A stretch of 64,000 bases of DNA, taken from Owenia fusiformis. Its lineage: Eukaryota; Annelida; Polychaeta; Sabellida; Oweniidae. The notes under the pieces were generated by a model, which was not told the DNA's origin, searched no databases, and saw only the letters and a program-made list of their open reading frames with translations. The stretch covers positions 24,417,915-24,481,914 of the forward strand of contig CAIIXF020000001.1 in the NCBI GenBank assembly GCA_903813345.2, written 5' to 3'. Shown here piece by piece: positions 59,041 to 64,000 of this stretch. Made by a program: the position numbers and the translations under genes. Position 1 is the first letter of the stretch, and each line of letters begins with the position of its first letter.

Positions 59041-60798
59041 TATATGGACTTATCTTAGTTATGGACCCCGCCATGCCACCTTCCAATTGCTTCAGTCTAA
59101 GAGTGTGCTATCCGTAACTCTCTAGGACACTATAACGTCATATTTAAATTACAAAATAGTGATCTATCACTATAAAATTATATTACAATATTACACAAAA
59201 CTTGGAAATGTTCTTGGAATACTATTTTGAGCGGTTTAAGCTGCCACCTTTTCCCTGAGGCTACGAACGCAAATTAGACGAGCCTTATAAAATTAATGTA
59301 CATTCGGATCAAAATTGAGACAAAAAGTTCAATAGGCCTATCTCTGGGTTCAGTTGTCATGGATTGATGTATTATGGCTTGTTAGAAAGGTCTTCTTACA
59401 TATTTTATGGATATATCAGAATATCAAATATATTCAAGTTCACTAGATTCTGATACAGCATTTTGATTGTGTGGGGCTGTATCCATGGTGACATTTTACT
59501 CACTCAGAAATGCGTTAAACCCCAAACTTAGTTACTCTTAAGCACTCATAATGTTTCAGAGGGTTCAAAGGAATATTTTGACAAAGGTTTCATTGATGTA
59601 CTCGAGATGTCATGTAAAACTAATTTTAGGGGCATTTCAAAAAGCGCCCCTTGGTGGTAGCCCCAAATTTGTCACTTAAGAGTATACACATATAATGCCC
59701 AGAATAACTGGGAAACATGTGATCATAACGGTGAACGGTGAAATATTTGGGATTATTTTCTGCGGATGGATGAGCTTGATAGTGGTGAATTGGTCAATGT
59801 ACATAAATATGATGACGTTTTAGTAATCCAACTATGCAAGAGAGCAGAACTTTTGATTTTCGTGGGTTTTTGTTGAATTTTTTTGACACGAATGTGAGAT
59901 GTTTTGCTGATGTTTTGCTCTGAAATTCTTTGAAAATCGATAAGCTGCAATTTGAGAAATTCTAATTTGAACTTTGTCAATTTTAACATGCATCTCAATG
60001 GTACAAAAAGTAAGGAGAGTTCTACCTAACTTTGGTCACCGAAATTTGATATCAGATCTTTACCTCTTTTTTATAAAACCCTGATAACCCGGATTTAAAA
60101 AAATCAGCCTAAAATTTGACAAAATTTAGGTTTGAAAGTATGACTCGGGATCCCAATTCATGGATTATTAAAGGGTCGGATTGATCATTGCCTTATAATG
60201 GAAGAAAACACGTTCTGTATATTCTAAACTACCCTCGTGTCACTAACATCACTTAGGATAAGATAGGTCGTTTTCAAAGTAGACTTAGACGACAATGTGG
60301 GAAATATGTTGATGGTTTGATTCTCAATTTCACAGAATCCTAATCTCCTTCATTTGTATATACTTTTTGTATATACTGTATTGACCTTAAAGATACAATG
60401 CCACCCTGGTCAGCAAAGCATCACAGTCCCAGATATAACTGTCCATAAGCATTTATTTTTTGCGTTTGATTCACGAAGTATGAATTAGCAAGAAAATAGC
60501 ATTCGTTAGCGCTATGAAAAATAGAACATATACTTACATAACTGCATTTAGATTCAGGTGTTATCACGATTGGGGTTTTAGAAAGGCGCTTTTACAAACC
60601 ACACCTGTCAAGTAAAAAATTGGGGGTTGTTTGAAAAAATCGGGGTTCATCTTCTAAAAAATCGGAAACATCGTGGTTTCCAAACTACAATTTGAGAAAA
60701 CCGACTAAGCACATATTATATGTCAATGCCATCATACAGAGGGGACGAACAAAATGGACACCGTGAATTTCATAATTGTGAGTACGTCCCAGAAGACA

Positions 60799-61832
60799 TA
60801 TACACGCCCGGTGATCGTACAAAATGGATGGAGGGGGGGGATTAGGCGATTTCTGCAAGAAAACTCAACAAACTTGGAAGATTTATTTTTTCAAGAGAAA
60901 ATTTACAACTGAATTGCCAAATGAATAGGCGCAGTGCATGGCAAAATATGTTAGGTCATCTAGTATTTTTTTGCACTGATACGCTTCAAAGATATGAGAT
61001 CTATTAAAAAAGGCGCATCATCACCAACGTGCAAAAGTCAATGTTTTTGCTATAAATCGGGCCACAATGGTCTACACAACCTGTAATAAATAGGTTAAAG
61101 GGGCATTATTATCACAATACTAATGATATTGCTCACTTTTTAAAGTTAGTTTCCATGCGTTATACAAAAAATAATCGAAATAAATTAATTTTGGATGGAG
61201 GGGGGGGGGAGTGGATGGAGGGGGGGATTAATATGTCTTTACGATGGAACAAATTCACAAGAACTCGGGTATTTGAAAAAACTAAACTCAGTACCCCAGT
61301 AAGAAACTGGATATTATATCTCTGGAGAAAGAAAAATGGGAAAATTTGGAGTCATAAGAATAAATTCAAGTAGCATGTCTTATCATGTCTTACATACACG
61401 TGATCCCCCCTCCATCCAATCCCCCCCTCCATCCAATATTAATTTATTTCGATTATTTTTTGTATAACGCATGGAAACTAACTTTAAAAAGTGAGCAATG
61501 TCATAAGTATTGTGATAATAACGTCCCTTATACCTATTTATTACAGGTCGTGTAGACCATTGATGCCCGATTTATAGCAAAAACATTGACTTTTGCACGT
61601 TGATGATGATGCGCCTTTTTTAATAGATCTCATATCTTAGAAGGGTATCAGTTCAAAAAAAATACTAGATGACCTAACATATGTTGCCATGCACTGCGCC
61701 TATTCATTTGGCAATTCAGTTGTAAATTTTCTCTTGAAAAAATAAATCTTCCAAATGTGTTGGAGTTTTCTTGCAGAAATCGCCTAATCCCCCCCCCCTC
61801 CATCCATTTTGTACGATCACCGGGCGTGTATA
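60799..61832. repeat. Palindromic element with G/C tracts (copy B)
   Basis: Counterpart of 39862-40894. The central G-run is one base longer here (near 61200-61209), which opens a chance frame at 61155-61373. Confidence 0.88.
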
Positions 61833-62458
61833 CCCTCCACATATTGTAGAACAGAAACAGAAGCTCTAATATTTTTATATTTTCTGATTTAATCTACAGC
61901 TGTTTGCATGATACCTGGATAGCATACGGTTATACATGCAGGCTAAAACTTCCCTTATAACCTACTGTAGCAACAAACATTACAAAAGCCGTTTTGAATG
62001 GGAATGTCAGTTCTGCATGCTATAGATGGATCCTGAAAATAAAATGCAAATAAAATAGAGAATTCAAAGGAAGACAATTTTGAATAAATAGCAGCATAGA
62101 CAAAAGCACTCTACCTGAAATCGTTCATCCTCATTACATTTCTACAATCAATAAAAACACCAAGTGGAATCTGCTGTATTATTCGTTAATGTTTGCTGAA
62201 TTATATTTTTGGGGCATCTTCAATTGTTACTTCACATTTGCATTTCCGTATCTCTCCTTCATCATATTTGGCCTGATATTCACGTATATTGACAGCTCTC
62301 TGGCTTAACGTTAACAAATCCAAAGTTTTTTCATTCTCTAAAATTGACTGCATCAGGTTCACATAAGGGGTGTAAACTTGAATCTATCGCAACTAGTGGG
62401 ATTTATTATTGAGGATGATACTTGACAGCCCTGAATCAAGACGATAAGTCAATTAAGG

Positions 62459-64000
62459 TGCAGTGGTACTTAACAGGAATATATATATATATTTTATTAA
62501 CTTAATAACCATGTCATGCAAATGACATAGTCACTACAGTGTAAAAAAACCTACAAACTACAACTACATATTACAAAACAACTTTACATCAGTTTCATAT
62601 GTCAGGGTATGATAACAGAATATCAGCGTGGTGTATCCATAATACATGTTTACATAATATTAATAATTTCCAAATTTTTAAGAGTGATATACAAATTTGG
62701 CTAATAAGTTAACATGAGAGCTTTTATTAGACATAATAGTTTCAAACAGTGTATCTGGATCTTTGCACTGTTTCAGATCAGATTCTAAAGTTTCAAACAA
62801 AAGTTATTTGTGTTTTAAGTTCTTTGTACAGCTTGTGATAAAGTGAATCTCATCTTCAATTACCCCACATTTGCTACTCAACCTTTCACTTGTGGGTTTT
62901 TGCTTTGGTTTTGAGTACCGCCCGACCTCTATCTGTAATTTGTGTGAATCCTGAGCATAACAAAACAGGAAGTGACCAAAAATTCGGCATTTTGTGAACA
63001 AAGATAACAGAGTTCTGTTTTGACCTCCAGTCAATTCAAATAGTTCCACATATCATTTACAGGACCAGGGATCACAATGTCCATGGTCAGAATGACCCTA
63101 AACATGATGAAATAATGCTAAAAGTAGCCCCTCGGGAAAGATCACTGAACAGAATCTTTTGAATTTTTCAGAAAATGTACGCAATAAATTGAATGCAAGC
63201 ATTGCCATTATACAATTGTATATGTCAGAATGTATTATGGTCACATGAATCACTCGAGGCATCCTGTGGCAAGGATTACTCAACCATGACATGCAAGCAT
63301 GTTGTTGCCTCCATCCCGTTAGAGAAATCTGATTGTCATGCTGCGATTGACTTTCTTAGTGGTTTACTTCACAGTGTAGGTACACAAACACAAGAAGTGA
63401 AGTACATATACCGCATTATTTTGTTAAAATGCTGAACCGTGAAGAGATCTCTTCGTTTCATTGGCCACGGGCCATTAATTGAGATTACCATGAAGGATAT
63501 ACCCCATTTGCATTGCCCTCATCCTACGACTGGTATGTAATTTAGCCACTGACAACAAATGCAATGTTTTGGCATGTTTGTATGTGGTGAAAGTCACAAA
63601 ATGTTTTACGAGAAATTATATCTCAAAACTGTTTTACCAGAAGGAAAGGAGAAGAAGGAAGGAATACCAGAAGTCGGAAATGTGGCATTTTTAGACATTT
63701 TTTGAACAAAGATAACACAGTTCTATTTTAACCTCCAGCCAATTCAAATAGTTCCACATATCATTTGCAGGACAAGGATCATAACGCACATGGTCAGAAT
63801 GACCCTAAATATGATGAAATAACTTTTTCAGCCCTCTGAAAACGTGACTGGAAAATAGAATGGAATGGAAAGTAGGAGCTTAGAAAATGTCACTGAACAG
63901 AATCTTTTGAATTTTTCTGAAAATGTCCCCAATATATTGCTCTAAATAATATAATCTTTGAAAATGTGATATCATGCGAAGAAAAAAAAAGAAAAAACTG
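62459..64000. mobile_element. Composite foldback element (copy B, cut by window end)
   Basis: Counterpart of 41521-43360. The right TIR lies beyond the window. Confidence 0.8.
62479..62958 (-). pseudogene. LINE 3' end in the composite foldback (copy B)
   Basis: Counterpart of 41541-42022. The TA tail is one dinucleotide shorter. Confidence 0.8.

Larger units (their letters stand above)
48513..64000 (+). repeat. Large duplication, copy B (runs off the window)
   Basis: This is the direct repeat of 27574-43064. All elements described for copy A recur at the same relative positions, with an offset of about 20937. It stops only because the window ends. Confidence 0.97.

Noticed and set aside
1-64000. 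CRISPR arrays, bacterial operons, rRNA or tRNA genes
   Set aside because: No spaced identical repeats, no operon-like packing, and no tRNA fold or B-box of convincing quality. The sequence is clearly eukaryotic.

Overview
The window is eukaryotic, AT-rich, intron-bearing and gene-poor. It is dominated by transposable elements typical of invertebrate animal genomes: a Ty3/gypsy element, L1-like and other LINE 3' ends, Tc1/mariner, piggyBac-like and other TIR elements, and many foldbacks. A marine invertebrate, perhaps a lophotrochozoan such as a mollusc, fits best. Nothing in the window proves the phylum. I saw no rRNA or convincing tRNA gene.

Layout. 1-4.1 kb holds a 21-bp tandem repeat, a cluster of about 28 CGGCTAA motifs and a foldback. 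4.37-5.62 kb (minus strand) is the one convincing host-type gene: a two-exon C2H2 zinc-finger/coiled-coil protein with an acidic Asp-Ser-Gly tail. Its 106-nt intron is flanked by a 20-bp direct repeat. 5.8-12.85 kb (minus) is a defective Ty3/gypsy retrotransposon. Its gag-pro junction keeps a textbook -1 frameshift signal (GGGAAAC, 7-nt spacer, H-type pseudoknot), while its RT and RNase H carry internal deletions. 12.9-15.45 kb holds two decayed LINE fragments in opposite orientations. 15.5-27.5 kb is mostly unique AT-rich DNA carrying several TIR elements. The most notable is at 21634-22923: 49-bp perfect TIRs starting CACGGTG, 5-bp target duplications, about ten GGAGCGTTT motifs, and a phase-consistent two-exon small ORF. 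This looks like a non-autonomous Transib/RAG-type transposon.

27574-43064 and 48513-64000 are two nearly identical direct copies of one sequence, about 20.94 kb apart, with the second copy running off the window. Each copy carries the same set of nested elements: TIR elements, a Tc1-type MITE, a mariner remnant with a LINE 3' end inserted in it, a 1-kb G-rich palindrome, and a composite foldback interrupted by another LINE 3' end. The stretch between the copies (43065-48512) holds a mariner-type MITE, a LINE-like 3' tail and an 866-bp inverted repeat. Divergence between copies is concentrated in the first 2.6 kb, so gene conversion or an assembly/haplotype artefact must be considered.

Most short ORFs in the window are chance readings through repeats. 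The real coding content is the zinc-finger gene, the gypsy ORFs and decayed LINE/mariner pieces.
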